A stretch of DNA of 64,000 nt. Origin: Psettodes erumei. Lineage: Eukaryota > Chordata > Actinopteri > Pleuronectiformes > Psettodidae. Below, in pieces: positions 21,247 through 33,268 of the stretch. How positions within the stretch are numbered: the stretch's first letter is position 1; the number at the start of each line of letters is the position of its first letter. A model generated the notes under the pieces. That model was not told the DNA's origin, searched no databases, and was given only the letters and a program-made list of their open reading frames with translations. The stretch spans positions 1,674,001 through 1,738,000 of the forward strand of contig JAFBJZ010000871.1 of NCBI GenBank assembly GCA_016785225.1. The letters run 5' to 3'. Both the position numbers and the translations under genes were made by a program.

Positions 21247-23609
21247 ATGTCGCGACAGATGGGAGACAGTCACCGGAGGTTTCTGCAGACCCTGATGGCG
21301 AATGGCATCGTTGATGAGCAGGAGGCGAGGAGGCTTCATAAGCACTGCTGTGAAACCCACGACAGTGAGTCATTTTAACAGTATATATTTACACATAATG
21401 CTTTAATGCTGGAAATACAGGCTTTTTTTTGGCCAATTGATCGCTTTACATTTGATACTGTAAATGTGAAATCACCTTAATTGAGTTTATTTAAAGTGGA
21501 GGAAATAAAACTCACAAGCTGTGGATTTGGGAAATGTCCAGCATATTTTGTTTATCCTAGTTTAATGACAAAGCAATATATTCGTATTCTTATAATAGAA
21601 GCAATTTTAGTAACCAAACAACTATATGTGAAATCTCTTGAGTTAATTTTACTTAAGTGTAACATGCCACGACCTCATATGAGGGGAAGGCAGATGTGCA
21701 AAATAAGACTTTTTCTCGCCCTTTTTGCAGCACAGTACGTCCCTGACAAACTGGACGATTTCATTGACGCCATCAACTCAAAGCTGCAGCCCATGTTCAT
21801 GCAGATCAGAAAAGGGATTTCTGAAGAGAACGGACAACAATACTACGCCTTGGTTGGTCTCATTCATTACTGTGCTGGGCCTTTGCCTAAAGGCCCGTTT
21901 CCTAACTCGAGAATGTTTTAAAGTCAAAAGAATTTCGGTTGGTTTGCAAAGACAGACACTTGAGGCATTATTAATCGCACGAATTTGCTCCAACCCTACC
22001 CAGGTGAACACGGCTGAGACTGACGTCACCAGAATGTCGTCGGATTATGCCGACAGTGAGCTGGAGTTGTTCAGGAAAACAGTGAGTTCACCGAGGGAAA
22101 TCCTTCATCGCGGCCGCGAGCCGCCTGCCTGCACCCTCGCCTCGCTTAGTACCGCACACAGATATGACTTCCCTGCATAAGTGGTGACCATGTGGAGCGT
22201 AGTGGCAGCTGATGTTTGAGGAAACTTTGGTGTTATGTACCAATGTACACAAACCTGAAGAGAGCAGAGCTGCAACTGTTTCCATTACTGTTCCGACTCA
22301 GATGGACCTGATAGTGGGTTCTGAGAGCGGCAAGGCCTCCTCCACCGACATCCTGAACAGCGCCGACAGCCTGACCAGCAGGAAGCTGAAGAAGAGCGAG
22401 GCAGAGCACCTCTTGAGCCGGCTCGTGCAAGACAAATGGCTCGGCGAGGTAGAACACTGTGAATCAAATTTAAAACGTGTTGCGCCTGTTCGCTTTTCCA
22501 CAAAGTCGTTTGCACTTAGTTTTGCGCGTGAACCGCGTCACGTCGCGTGCGGCAGTTTCACAGCGTTTTATTTCATCCACGCTTAGAAAGTTATGCTGAA
22601 ATTAATACTAGCAGTTTGTGTTAACCATATTTTTGCTATAAAGCTTTATGCATGTACTGACTGAAGGTGGGATATGTTTTAAATAACAGCTGTTGCTTAT
22701 CGATTTTAGAAACGGGGTGAATACACGTTGTCCACCAGGTGTATTATAGAGATGGAGCCGTACATCCGCACGATGTATCAGGACCAGGTCAAAGTTTGCC
22801 AAATCTGTCACAACATCGCCTTCCAGGTAAAAGCCCCCTCTGTTTCTCTGCTCAGCATCGAGTTTGTCACCGTTAAACCCCTGTAATTATTTATTATCAG
22901 TTTCACTTTCATTTATTAACTGAGTACTGGTTCTATGAAGCTGCTTTTTGGTTGCATTCAGTTTTTACTTTTTGTGTCATGTGCTTTGAAAACAGTGGCC
23001 ATCTTCGACCTTGTATGTAAATCCTCTCCTCTTTTCTCAGTGGATTCATATAACCCGATTTATTTCTTTTTCCAGTGTCAGATGTGTGAAAATCCTGTGT
23101 GCGGCATAAAAATACACATCCCGTGTGTGGCCAGGTACTTTAAAGGAAGGTCAGAGCCTCGGTGTCCAGCTTGTGACGACTCGTGGCCGCATGAAGTCCC
23201 TGGTATTTCTATTTGTATTTATTAGTGACTGTTGTGTGCATGCACATTACACCTACAGTAACATATCTGAATCCCTTTCAAGCCCCACATTTTATTACTT
23301 CATAAACTGCTCCTGATCCATCCCCCACGTCATGTCGCATTTTGCTCTCTTTTCATTCTTGTAAAGTTATTTCACATTTGGAATTTTTGTGGAACAATAT
23401 TCTGATCTACTGCTTGTATTTATAAAAATAATCTATATGGGATGAATTCACGAGGAGCAGCTGTCCCTGATCCACCTTTCCGATCTTTTGAATTCATGAA
23501 AGAGTCAAGGTTTTGAAGTGTTTTGAACGTGGAGACACGCTCTCTGCTTGTGTTTGACACATCATCTCTTCCGTTCATTACAGAAATCAGACGGAAGTCC
23601 AGGAGATGA
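21247..23609 (+). CDS. nsmce1: NSMCE1, RING subunit of the SMC5/6 complex
   Basis: Coding exons: 21247-21364, 21731-21852, 22004-22081, 22302-22448, 22710-22826, 23076-23202 and 23584-23609; 244 aa in frame. The product resembles human NSMCE1, the ubiquitin-ligase-type subunit of the SMC5/6 DNA-repair complex that pairs with NSMCE3 (MAGE). Residues 1-165 form the winged-helix region (HRRFLQTLM, KLDDFIDAINS, YALVN, SSDYADSELELFRK). The C-terminal variant RING has CQIC at 185-188, Cys198, Cys203, His208, Cys211 and CPAC at 224-227, followed by WPHEVP. The protein ends soon after the RING (EIRRKSRR), shorter than the 266-aa human protein. Met at 21247 is the first in-frame start in its exon and aligns just ahead of the human HRRFLQ segment. 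AATAAA at 23706-23711 is a likely poly(A) signal. Confidence 0.94.
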
Positions 23610-24234
23610 GGACTCCAGCACCAAATGGGTACTTTGTTTGTGGAGATTGTTTTTTTTAAACATTACTTTATAACTGTTAATATAAAGTCTCTATTTTTTT
23701 ACCAAAATAAATGAGAATGTTTTTCATCAAAAATGTCTTTATTAGATCTAATAACACACAATCATATAAAAACAAAAGCAATACATTTTCTATTAATTTT
23801 GTCAAAGTTATGTCTGCACTACCTCGCTACTCGACTCTTTATCGGGCAAAAATCAGGCTTAGTATCAGAAGGGCATTGAGAGCTTTACTAAACCCAGGGA
23901 GACAGAACACAAAGTCATAACAGTCGCTTTTTTTTCGGACATAATAGACATTATAGTGAAATACATTTCCCCAAAGCTCAAGGCAGCAACATTTCACAAC
24001 ATTTCCTGTCCCCTGATCCCCTGAAACAACGCGAGGTGATGCTTCTCGTCTTGACTGACTAAAAACAGCTCTGGATATACAGAGACAATAAAATAAGACA
24101 TCGCTGTAAAACGTCAGTGAAATGTTAACATATATTACATCCTCGGTGTGTGCGGTTTAATCATCACATCAGAGTGTGACACATCACATGTCACACTCTC
24201 TCCTGCCAGGTGATGCGGGTCATGTACAGTGACT

Positions 24235-25227
24235 TTAAAGTATATTTGCCTGGGAGGAGTCCCGCTCGAGTATCTTCAGGGTGACAATCAGCTTGACGGC
24301 TTTTCTAAACCATGGATAGAACAGCGCGTATATCAGTGGGTTCAAACATGAATTAAAATACAACAGCCAGGACACGATGGGCCAAGACAAAGCACTGTTT
24401 GTGATGTCCTGACCTGCAAGAGACGGGTAGTAATACGGACAGAAAGTCATCAGAAACACCAGTATGACGACACCCAGCGTCCTGGCTGCCTTTTTCTCTG
24501 ATTTCTTTGCAGTGACTCTTGCCGCGCCGACTGCAACGGCTGCGACGCGGGACCGCATGGCGCGGGCCTGAGACACTGCCACGACAAACACCCTCGTGTA
24601 CAGAACCACGATGACAGAGCAGGGGCAGATGAACGTGAACGCGAGGTCGACGGCTCCGGAGACGAAGTCGATCACCACCAAGCACTCCCCGTAGCAGGAG
24701 CTGTGTCTGCCCGGCCGCCTGAGGTGGTCCTGGAGGATCAGCCCGTTGTAGAGGAGTGAGCTGGCCCAGCACAGGCACACGGACACCTCCACCCGGCCGC
24801 GGGTGATCCTGCTGCCGTACTGCAGAGGGTGGCAGATGGCTACGTAGCGGTCGATGGATATGAGCACCATGTTCCCCACCGAGGCTGAGGTGAGGGTGAA
24901 GCCGACGATGTACGACAGGGCGCACATGGCGTTGCCGAGCAGCCAGCAGGCCTCGGTGAACCTCACCGTCTCCACCGGCATCACCAGCAGCCCCACCAGG
25001 AGGTCTGAGGTGGCCAGGGAGAGCAGGAGCAGGTTGGTGGGGGTGTGGAGCTGCCTGAAGTGGGAGATGGAGACGATGACCAGCAGGTTGAGGGCCACTG
25101 TGAGCGCGGTGATGGAGGACAGCAGGGCGTAGAGGAGGACGGCCTCGGAGCGGGGGCGCGGCGAGCCCCTGCAGGACGCGTTCAGGAGCTGCGGGTAGCA
25201 GAGCTCGGCTCCCTCCGGCCCGCCCAT
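24235..25227 (-). CDS. Trace amine-associated receptor, teleost non-classical type
   Basis: Single-exon class A GPCR, 330 aa from the Met at 25227; an in-frame Met at 25332 would add 35 residues with no TAAR likeness. TAARs are olfactory amine receptors signalling through G-olf. Seen: N-glycosylation site Asn16, Asn47 (1.50), Asp75 (2.50), Cys102 (3.25), DRY 126-128, Trp154 (4.50), Pro202 (5.50), Pro264 (6.50), Trp287 (7.40), Tyr290 (7.43), NPLIY 296-300, and the TAAR-like tail NSCLNPLIYALFYPWFRKA. Position 3.32 is Gly109, so the classical amine-binding Asp is absent; Asp194 sits at 5.42. Loss of Asp3.32 with gain of Asp5.42 defines the large teleost clade of non-classical amine receptors. 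The usual 6.48 Trp is Phe262. The frame is intact. A - strand AATAAA at 23738-23743 would make the 3' UTR run close to the nsmce1 end. Confidence 0.9.
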   Translation of the reverse strand: MGGPEGAELCYPQLLNASCRGSPRPRSEAVLLYALLSSITALTVALNLLVIVSISHFRQLHTPTNLLLLSLATSDLLVGLLVMPVETVRFTEACWLLGNAMCALSYIVGFTLTSASVGNMVLISIDRYVAICHPLQYGSRITRGRVEVSVCLCWASSLLYNGLILQDHLRRPGRHSSCYGECLVVIDFVSGAVDLAFTFICPCSVIVVLYTRVFVVAVSQARAMRSRVAAVAVGAARVTAKKSEKKAARTLGVVILVFLMTFCPYYYPSLAGQDITNSALSWPIVSWLLYFNSCLNPLIYALFYPWFRKAVKLIVTLKILERDSSQANIL

Positions 25228-25320
25228 CGTCAGGCGCTGAGGAGAGGCGGCGAGCCCGATCCTGCTGAGCTCAGGCAGCCCTCTGATCGGACAGCGGTGC
25301 ACCTCGTTTATCTCTGACTC

Positions 25321-25352
25321 GCCCCCCCCCACCCCCCACCCGGCTCCCCCTC
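25321..25352. repeat. C-rich tract upstream of the TAAR
   Basis: Runs of C broken by single A residues; the opposite strand has several G runs and could form a G-quadruplex just upstream of the TAAR start on the strand of that gene. Pyrimidine-rich TCC repeats continue to about 25490. Confidence 0.6.
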
Positions 25353-25499
25353 AACTCCCCAGTCGTGCTCTTCATCACCCTCTGCTACACTCCTCCTCCT
25401 CCTCTGCTCTCTCATCCGCTCTACCGTTTTTGACTTGATTTCCTCCAGCTCTCCTCTTCTTCCTCACCTCTCCCTCGCCCCTCTCACCAGCCCTTTTTC

Positions 25500-28400
25500 A
25501 TGACGCAACATGTGGGTTTCATACAACTGAAGGGGAAACCTTTTTTCTAAACTTCACAGCACTTCCAAGACAGACTATTCAATTTTGACAGCTTTACGAC
25601 CGTATCATTCGTAAATATGTTGTCAGATCCTTTTTCATTTTGCACACAACCTTGACGGATCTCTTATGTTGGAGGGAACGGACAAAACAAGGCCGAGAGA
25701 AATTCATTTCAGCGGCAATTTTGCAACTTCCGCTTAAGATCAACGGTGCAACTCTGCAAATCTGTTTGGGTTTGCATCTGAAATTACTTGAGACACAAAT
25801 TGGAACAATTTTGATAAAATTATTGCTCAAGATGTTTAAAACACCTTCAGCTTTGGACTGCTGGTCTGACAAAATGACCAATCAGAACATGTCAACGTGA
25901 GAATTGGGAAAATTGAAACTGTTTATAATCTTTGGGCATTTTATAGTCCTAACAGATTATTTAGTCGAGTTGAGGGACAGACAGGACAAACCTTAACTTT
26001 CTGTCCCTCGTCTCTCAGGTAAGGCAGCTTTCCTGTCAGGGCCGCATAGGTTTCAAATTATATTCTAAAAATTAAACAGTATTACTGTTCTCCTCTCATC
26101 TTCACATAAAAAAAATCCCTTTGTATTATTTGGGCCTCAGCGCTGGTGAGAAACAGGGCAAATGTAAATTGTAGTGGTGCATCCTCTACTCTCCACTTGA
26201 AAGATGAATTAACGTCCCGTTATGAATCTATTCACATAATATTTTGTATAAATGAAAGTTGTCATTTCTTTCTTCATTGCGTCAAATGTATAATTTTTCC
26301 CACTGCAGGTATAAGTCATACAGCACAAGCACCTTGTTGTTCTGCGGCCCAGCATTGATCGTGGCTCACATCTGCAAAGGGAATAGCTGTTGCATCATGT
26401 GTTGATGTGAAAAATGTGTTTATCAACACCTCTGCCTGGAACTCACCTGTGGTTTATTGCATTATCAGACAGTATTACAAGGTGCGAACATGCCCCACCG
26501 GTAAAGAACACATTCATCGATTTGAATGTTTGTTTTTCAGTGCTGAAACTAATTTATCCTCCGAGGTACTGATGAGCTGGAAACCCGTATGAGCGTGTTG
26601 GTCCAAAATACTATCCACAAAGTGCTTCTGGATATTGTTTTGACTTTTGGTTTAGTTTTGTTGGTTGGTTAACTTGGTTAAGATCATGTGGTTTCTCTGA
26701 GTTTCTTTGTATGTTTTTACCATTGACCCGAGTCCTGTAATTAGTGCTCGTCATGCAGGGTTGTGCTACGCGTCAAAACGAATCACTGGCATCTGATGCA
26801 TGATAACCAGTAACCTGAAAGTAACAGGGACGTTTCACCTCATAATTGAAATGATCACCGTTTCATGCAGGTGAAGTAAAGGGACTGAGGTGTGACTGCT
26901 CTTCAGACTTCCTGACTTTTAAGCACTGTATACTCACCGTTCAGAACCTGATTTCAACCTTCCATCAGTTGTAATCCACACTGTCTTATTGTTGTCTGAG
27001 GTTTTTTCCGGTTTTGAGTCCTGATCAGTACATTGTTGCCCTGGTCGCATCTCGGATTTGTTCAGCCACTGAACGCTGTAAAAAAGAGATGCAAGATACA
27101 CGACTGAGCATCGGTTCGTGTCAGATCAGGCGAACAAGATAAATAAAAGACATCCTGTTCGTTTTTTAAAATGTATTATTCACTTGAGTCTTTGAAGGCA
27201 TAACAATTGTCTATCAAGTTTGGGTGATTGGTTCTCTTGGCCACATCAACACTTGGAAAAAATGGATCCAAAGCATCACTTGTGTGCATCCTTGGGTAGA
27301 ACAGCGAAATACTTTTGAATCAACGTTTTCCCTGGATTCCAACACCTTCACACACATTGGACTGTATTAAAGCTGGATTCTCGAAACTAAAGCTATGATG
27401 AGATTATTATTATTATTCAGTGTTGCAAACATTGTATGCAAATATTGTATAATACATTACCATAGCTGACCTGTGTGAATCTCTGAAGTATTAGATTTTG
27501 TTGTTATGGCATCGGCATGTATAGATGGTTTATTTGTCTTAAGAGATTTCTTTAACCATAAAGGGAAATTTAAAAGAGATTAATTTTGTCCGTGCATGTT
27601 TCCAGTGGAAACCTATAATAAATATAATATAAATTTAAGAGGTACCATATAAAATACAAGCAAGTCATCATCGTTAGTTTCAGAAGAAAATCATCATCTG
27701 ATTTTCATACCTGATATCTAAATTATTGCTACATGACAAACCCTAACTTGCTCATTGTCCAACTCTCTACAGTCTCATGTTGGATCACTCTCGTCACTGA
27801 TGCAGTGGTGCCATCTGTTGATGATGAATGCTAACTGACCCAGTAATGTGTCCCGCCGTGGACCAGCTCAGACGCATACCCACACCTCCCCTGCAGTTGT
27901 TACTCCCACGATCAGACACTAGATGGCCCTGTTGGTAAAGCAGTTGCCACTGATCTAACTAACTTTGACAAGTTCTTGCACTTGGCTCTGAGAAAATGCC
28001 TTGACAAGACGCCCTGTTTACACACGACATGCCTGAAAACAGACATCTTCCACTGTCAGCCAGTGTGATTAGTTTTAAGTTTGCCTACCTACCTTGATAC
28101 CTCATATTATTTTATTTTTACTTTGAGCTTCCCCTCCCCGAGGTCCATTTGTGCCATCACCCAAATCATCCACAGCAATTTCTTGAGACTGAGTGGCCTG
28201 TCCTGACAAAAATGGATAACTGATGGTGATGGTGACACCAGTTACAACCTGTGCAGCAGGCAGAAAGCAAAAAACTGTCATTAAGATGAAATAGTGTCAT
28301 TATGTAAACTCAAAGTGTAAAACAGGTAAAAATAATGGAGAATATTTTGATGAGGGTTTAGAGACTTAAACGGTATGATAACATATTTCACAATCTGTGT

Positions 28401-30690
28401 TACCTCACATGAAGCAAGTGTGATGCTCGTTTTTCACAGTGTGATTTTATATATATATATATATACACACACAGCGGACGACACAAGGAAGCACCGTGCC
28501 TATATAATTTATAAAACTAATGTTCTTTCTTTTCTTTTAACCACATCATCATATGATACAACATGAGAATTTCTAATCCTCAGTTGGTCCAAGTGCTTCC
28601 TCTAAGTGTGCAGCAAAAGTGCAGCACAAGTACGTCGATTCACTTAATGGAATTTACAAACCAGACTTCATTTAATTAAAAATTAAGTTAAACTTTTTTA
28701 ACATTATATGAAAAGAATTTGTTTGATAGTGTGATCAGTCACACTGAGTGATAACATTTGTACTAATGAGATTTTTGAGTTTTAGAGGCATAACTGTTTC
28801 TTTTCTTTGACACTTTGGACTCTCTTGTGACCTTCAAATGTCAAAAATCACTTTGCAAGGTGAAAGAATTATCTTTGGAGCTTGAAACTTTGTTGCATGC
28901 TTACACTCTGAAGTTGCTAAAAGGCCCTTAAATTATCATTAAAGAAAGTGCTTTCAACCACCCCCCACACACACACACACACACACACTTTTAAACTCAC
29001 TTTGAACTTAGTAAACTTTTCAGTTTTCAATATAAACAATGCAATTATATATTATTAAAATTAAATGCATGTATAGCAGTTTCACTAAGTGTGGGAATGG
29101 AAATCTAATGTATAAATAAAAACAGAGCTGCTTGATTAATTGTGATTATAAAATTAGAATTTGTGAGAAGTCATGTTTTTCTAAATGAACGTGTGAAAAT
29201 GTGCAATTTTTTTTAAAGTACTGATCATAAAAATAACAGAGGATCACAATGACATGATGTCTGAAATGTTCAGAAAACGCACTGACACACACAAGTAAGT
29301 GAATGCTGCACATGTTAAAATGCCCTGTTTCCCCCACTTTTTCTTCCAAACACTGCAGCCTAATTGATTCTCATTTTAATTATGTTGACCCAGACTCCGT
29401 CTCTCTTCTTCACTGGCAACAAAACCAGTGCAGGCCGGCAGTCTGCCTCTCACACTGTGAGGATGACACCTCCGTCTCCTCACGGAGCAACGAGGCAAGG
29501 ATTCACTTTGATGTCTCTCCCCCCGCAAAGGAAAGGTCAAAATAATAAATGTAGGCCCAATTGATGGGTTGGCAGGGGGGCGCGGGGGTTCAGTGCTGAT
29601 TTTTGGACGAGTGCTCCCCTACAGGCATAATGAATTCATACAGTCGGCGCAGCCAAAGAGGAAAACAGCGTGAGTCCTCTTTCCATGAAAAGGTTGATCT
29701 AAATCTGCAGACGAGCCTGGCTCCTTCTTCTCACTCATTCCCCAACACGTCGCTCTCTCCTTTCTCTCTCATCTCCCACTCACATGTAGGAAGAAATGTT
29801 CAGAAATATCCCTGTCCTTCACTTCTCTGTGACGCACACCTCTGCATATGTATCACCTCCTCCTCACCTTCACTGGTGAACCATGCACGTCCTCGCTCTT
29901 CCTCACTGTGAGACACTTTTGATTCATGAGTAAATAACCCAGGAGGACCCAAATACCTCAACATAGCTTTGAGGGTTCCTTCGGTCATCCAGGTCACAGG
30001 ATATCTGTTAGTGGGTCAAAGGCAAAAGTGAGCCCCACCAAGTCCACTGGCCTTTGACCTCTGGTCAGTCATCGCAAACTCTTGTTTTTAAGATCCCGGA
30101 CGTTGTTTTGTTTTTTTTAAGTTGTAGTGAAAATGCTGAAGCACAGGTATACGTTTGTGAACTAATACACAAGTATATGGAGAATATTTCCTTTGTACCT
30201 GAAGGGTGTCACCATTAAAAACAGAAAGAGATATTTCAGTCAAGTAAAGTGAAAGAACAGCAAGTGGTGCAAAGTTTGTCTTAAGTGAAATTAACACACA
30301 AAAAAATACTCATTTAAATACATTTCATAATCTAAATACTCCAGGGAAAAAATCCAGCTGGTTCAAAGGTTTCACTGATTGTCAACTAAACTATCCCACG
30401 TCGAATAAGTAGTCGCATGTGTGTGTTTTCAGTTTGGGTTGACATAGCGAATTTGCATAGTAAGACCAAACAGGGGCCAAAACAACCACAATTTAATGTT
30501 GCTTCTTGTTTAAATTACGCGTTTTGTCTTGCTTTTATACCAGTTAGTCCCGTGTTTCCGCACAGGCCTCAACACTCTTGAGTACAAACACAAATGACTC
30601 ATACACAGGCTACCTTTCCGCTATTAGACAAATCGTCTGGTTTAAGATTCCGTCTCTCGTGTGTGTTTCCATTCAAGGACAAACCACACT
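25500..30690. other. Intergenic, TAAR to caly
   Basis: About 5 kb without a supported exon. It contains a (TA)n/(CA)n run at 28449-28472, a (CA)n run near 28966-28988 and short poly-A/T runs. I saw no recognised transposon. Reading frames here are short and low in coding character. Confidence 0.5.
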
Positions 30691-30980
30691 GCGTCGTCGG
30701 CTGTACCGCACCGAGCGCAGACCTTCAGATGATCATTTGCCACAGACAAAAATCGCAATTTCCCGATCAGCCACAATCCGCGTGATCCGCGTTTGAGATG
30801 CGCATTCACACTGAGCTGCCAGTTTCCTCCGGAGGACGGAGCCGCTCCGAGCTGAATTACGTGCGCAGTCCTGCCGTGAATCACACATCACCACGGCAAC
30901 CGGCGTTCACACCGAGTCCCCGTCAGCATCAGTGAGGTCCGAGTCCATCCACAGGCGACCGGAGAGCACCGACATCCACA
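30690..30980 (+). promoter_or_regulatory. Probable caly promoter and 5' UTR exon
   Basis: A CpG-richer patch in AT-rich surroundings ends in a good splice donor, CCACA|GTAAGT, at 30980/30981. The first coding exon of caly starts about 2.3 kb downstream after an acceptor near 33234, so an upstream non-coding exon is needed. The CACCACGGCAACC stretch near 30889 resembles an X-box (RFX) half site. The transcription start is not known. Confidence 0.45.
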
Positions 30981-32692
30981 GTAAGTTTATGTTCGTATTT
31001 TCGACACTAATGTGTCTGTGACTGCGGTGTTTTTTTGTGACGGTGTGTGTGTTGTACAGACGTGTTTGTGGGTTAAAAAATGTATCTCCATGTGTGAAGT
31101 TTCTTTAACCTGATGCCACTAAATACAGGTAGTGCATGATTTTTCATCTGCCGTAGTGAATGAAAAGCATCCCACCTTTATGTGGGTGCTAAGGGGCTGT
31201 ATGTCTCTGTGATAGACGTTGTAATTTTCTCTCTAAATAAATCCACATAATATATAAGAGGCTGTGATTAAATGTGTTTGATTTATGGTTGAGGCTGTTT
31301 TAAGTAAGTCCACAACTCATTAAAACAAGCCTCCTCGTGTAGAAAATGTACTGGTTGAGACTGAGGATGGCCACCATTGGAAAAAAACAGGCTTCCTGGG
31401 CTGAAAAAACACTTGATTCAGAACCATAATTACAGAGGTAATTGGTATTATCAGCCTTTTAGCTGTTTCACGTGTGGCTGCTGCATCTCTGCTCTCCAAC
31501 TCCTCTGGCTCCACAGCCTATATATCGTGTAGCAGCACTCTTCAATGCAGCAAGTTCAGATATGCATGGCCAGTGAACCCTGAAGAACTTGAGAAGCACA
31601 GCCTCTCTTGCCTATTCATAACACAGCATGTATATTCACCTTTAGAACGCTGTGTCTTCACTGCCCCATTTGATGAGTAGTGTATTTGGAGTATCATGAG
31701 GAATTAAACTATAAAAATCATGCCATTGTTTTTGATATTAACGTTCTTTCACAGTGCATAAAATGTGATTAAAAGTAGCAGCTGTGCTTTAAAAAAGATG
31801 TCATCTGCAGCTCTTTTAGTTGGTCTTGTTTCCTGTCAGAGTGTGGGAGCAGCACTTGCCTCATTCGTTAATCACAGATTCAGGATGATTCATCGTACCC
31901 ACACTCCAACTGTGGGGAGGAAAAAGGGTGGTCGGCGCAGATGACCACTTAAATAAACCGCCCATTCACCAAGGACAGCATGAACAATGTTTTTAAATTT
32001 CCAGAAGTTTTAGTTAAAGCAAATTTAAACCAGTGGGAAAAACAACCTAAAATTAATACACAAAATAATCAATATTAGCTTTTAATATAAGGTTTGTATT
32101 CCATACTTCCTTTTTTGGCAGATCATTCATCCACAGTTAATGTGTCTGGTGATCCTGTATCTCTTATCACAAACACATTTCCTGTGCATCAGGGATTTCT
32201 CCTGCAACATAAAAACTGTAGCTCTTTGCCTCCCGGTGTGTGTATCATCGTGAATCATTGGCGTCAGTGGGCCCATGGGGTCCTTGGCTGGGGGGAGGTG
32301 TTGTGTTGCACTGTGTGAATGAGATAAGTGGCTTCTCGCCTCCTCGCTCCGCTTTTAGATGATCATTTGATCGAGGGGCAAAAATACAACATTCTTAGAG
32401 CAGGCAGATTTTTAGAGCCATTTTGGTGGCTCATTTGGATTTTCTCATTGAACTCAAATGTTAAAGATAAAATGCTGGTGGAAGAGAGGTGTACAGGATG
32501 AATCCTACACAGTAGTTATGAAACAGGTTTACTGTAGAGTAGACTGATGGGTTTTATAAAGAGGATGACAACAGGCTTCCCTGTAAGTTGGGCTGCAGAC
32601 ACAGAAGTCTTCAGTTGTTTAAATACACCTTCACTTTAAGCTGCATAATTGTAATTCTTTTTACTATAACCTCCTCAAAATATGCTTGATCC

Positions 32693-32890
32693 CTGCCAGG
32701 CCGAGAGTTAGATGACACTCTCATGTCGCTACCATCAATATGTAGCTGGACCAGCAGCTTTGCTTAACATAAAGACTAAAAAGAGGTAGCCTGGCTCTGC
32801 TGCCATGTAACAAATTTCACCTCTCGACACCTGTAAAGATCACTAATTAACACGCTATATCTCATTTTGTTAATCAATGCCAAAACGGAA
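32693..32890. repeat. Fragment of a percomorph palindromic MITE
   Basis: GCCGAGAGTTAGATGA, CACTCTCATGTCGC, AGCTGGACCAGCAGC, CATAAAGACTAAAAAGAGGTAGCCTGG and ATTAACACGCTATATCTC occur in the order I know from an abundant percomorph fish repeat. The same family, in fuller form, is at 40690-41120. It lies in the caly 5' intron. Confidence 0.55.
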
Positions 32891-33268
32891 TTGTAAAAAT
32901 CTTACAGTGTGGTTGTATGGGGTGGATGTCACTAGTTTTGTGGAAATTTGGTCATAAACCAAAGTATTAGACAACTTTGAATTTTCTAGATGAAAAGTCA
33001 AGGGATTCATCCTTTGTGCACTGTTAGCGTGTATTATTTGGTGTCGTTTGAATCACTTTGAACATCAAAATGTAATGTCCACCCATGTGACAGTTGTTCA
33101 CATATTTTGAACTGGGCCAAAGTGGCGACACTGTCCTTTTCTCCGCCTTTGTACATCTCCTGGAAGGATCCAAGCGGAGCTGTCACATACAGTCTGAGTC
33201 AGTCTGACCCGAGCTGTCCATCCCTGCTTTCCAGATCTGTCAGGGCATTTGCAGGCAGCTGAGCAGCC

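Noticed and set aside
24353..24925. 190-codon frame on the - strand within the TAAR, and + strand frames opposite it
   Set aside because: GC-rich shadows of the receptor gene without TAAR or other family features.
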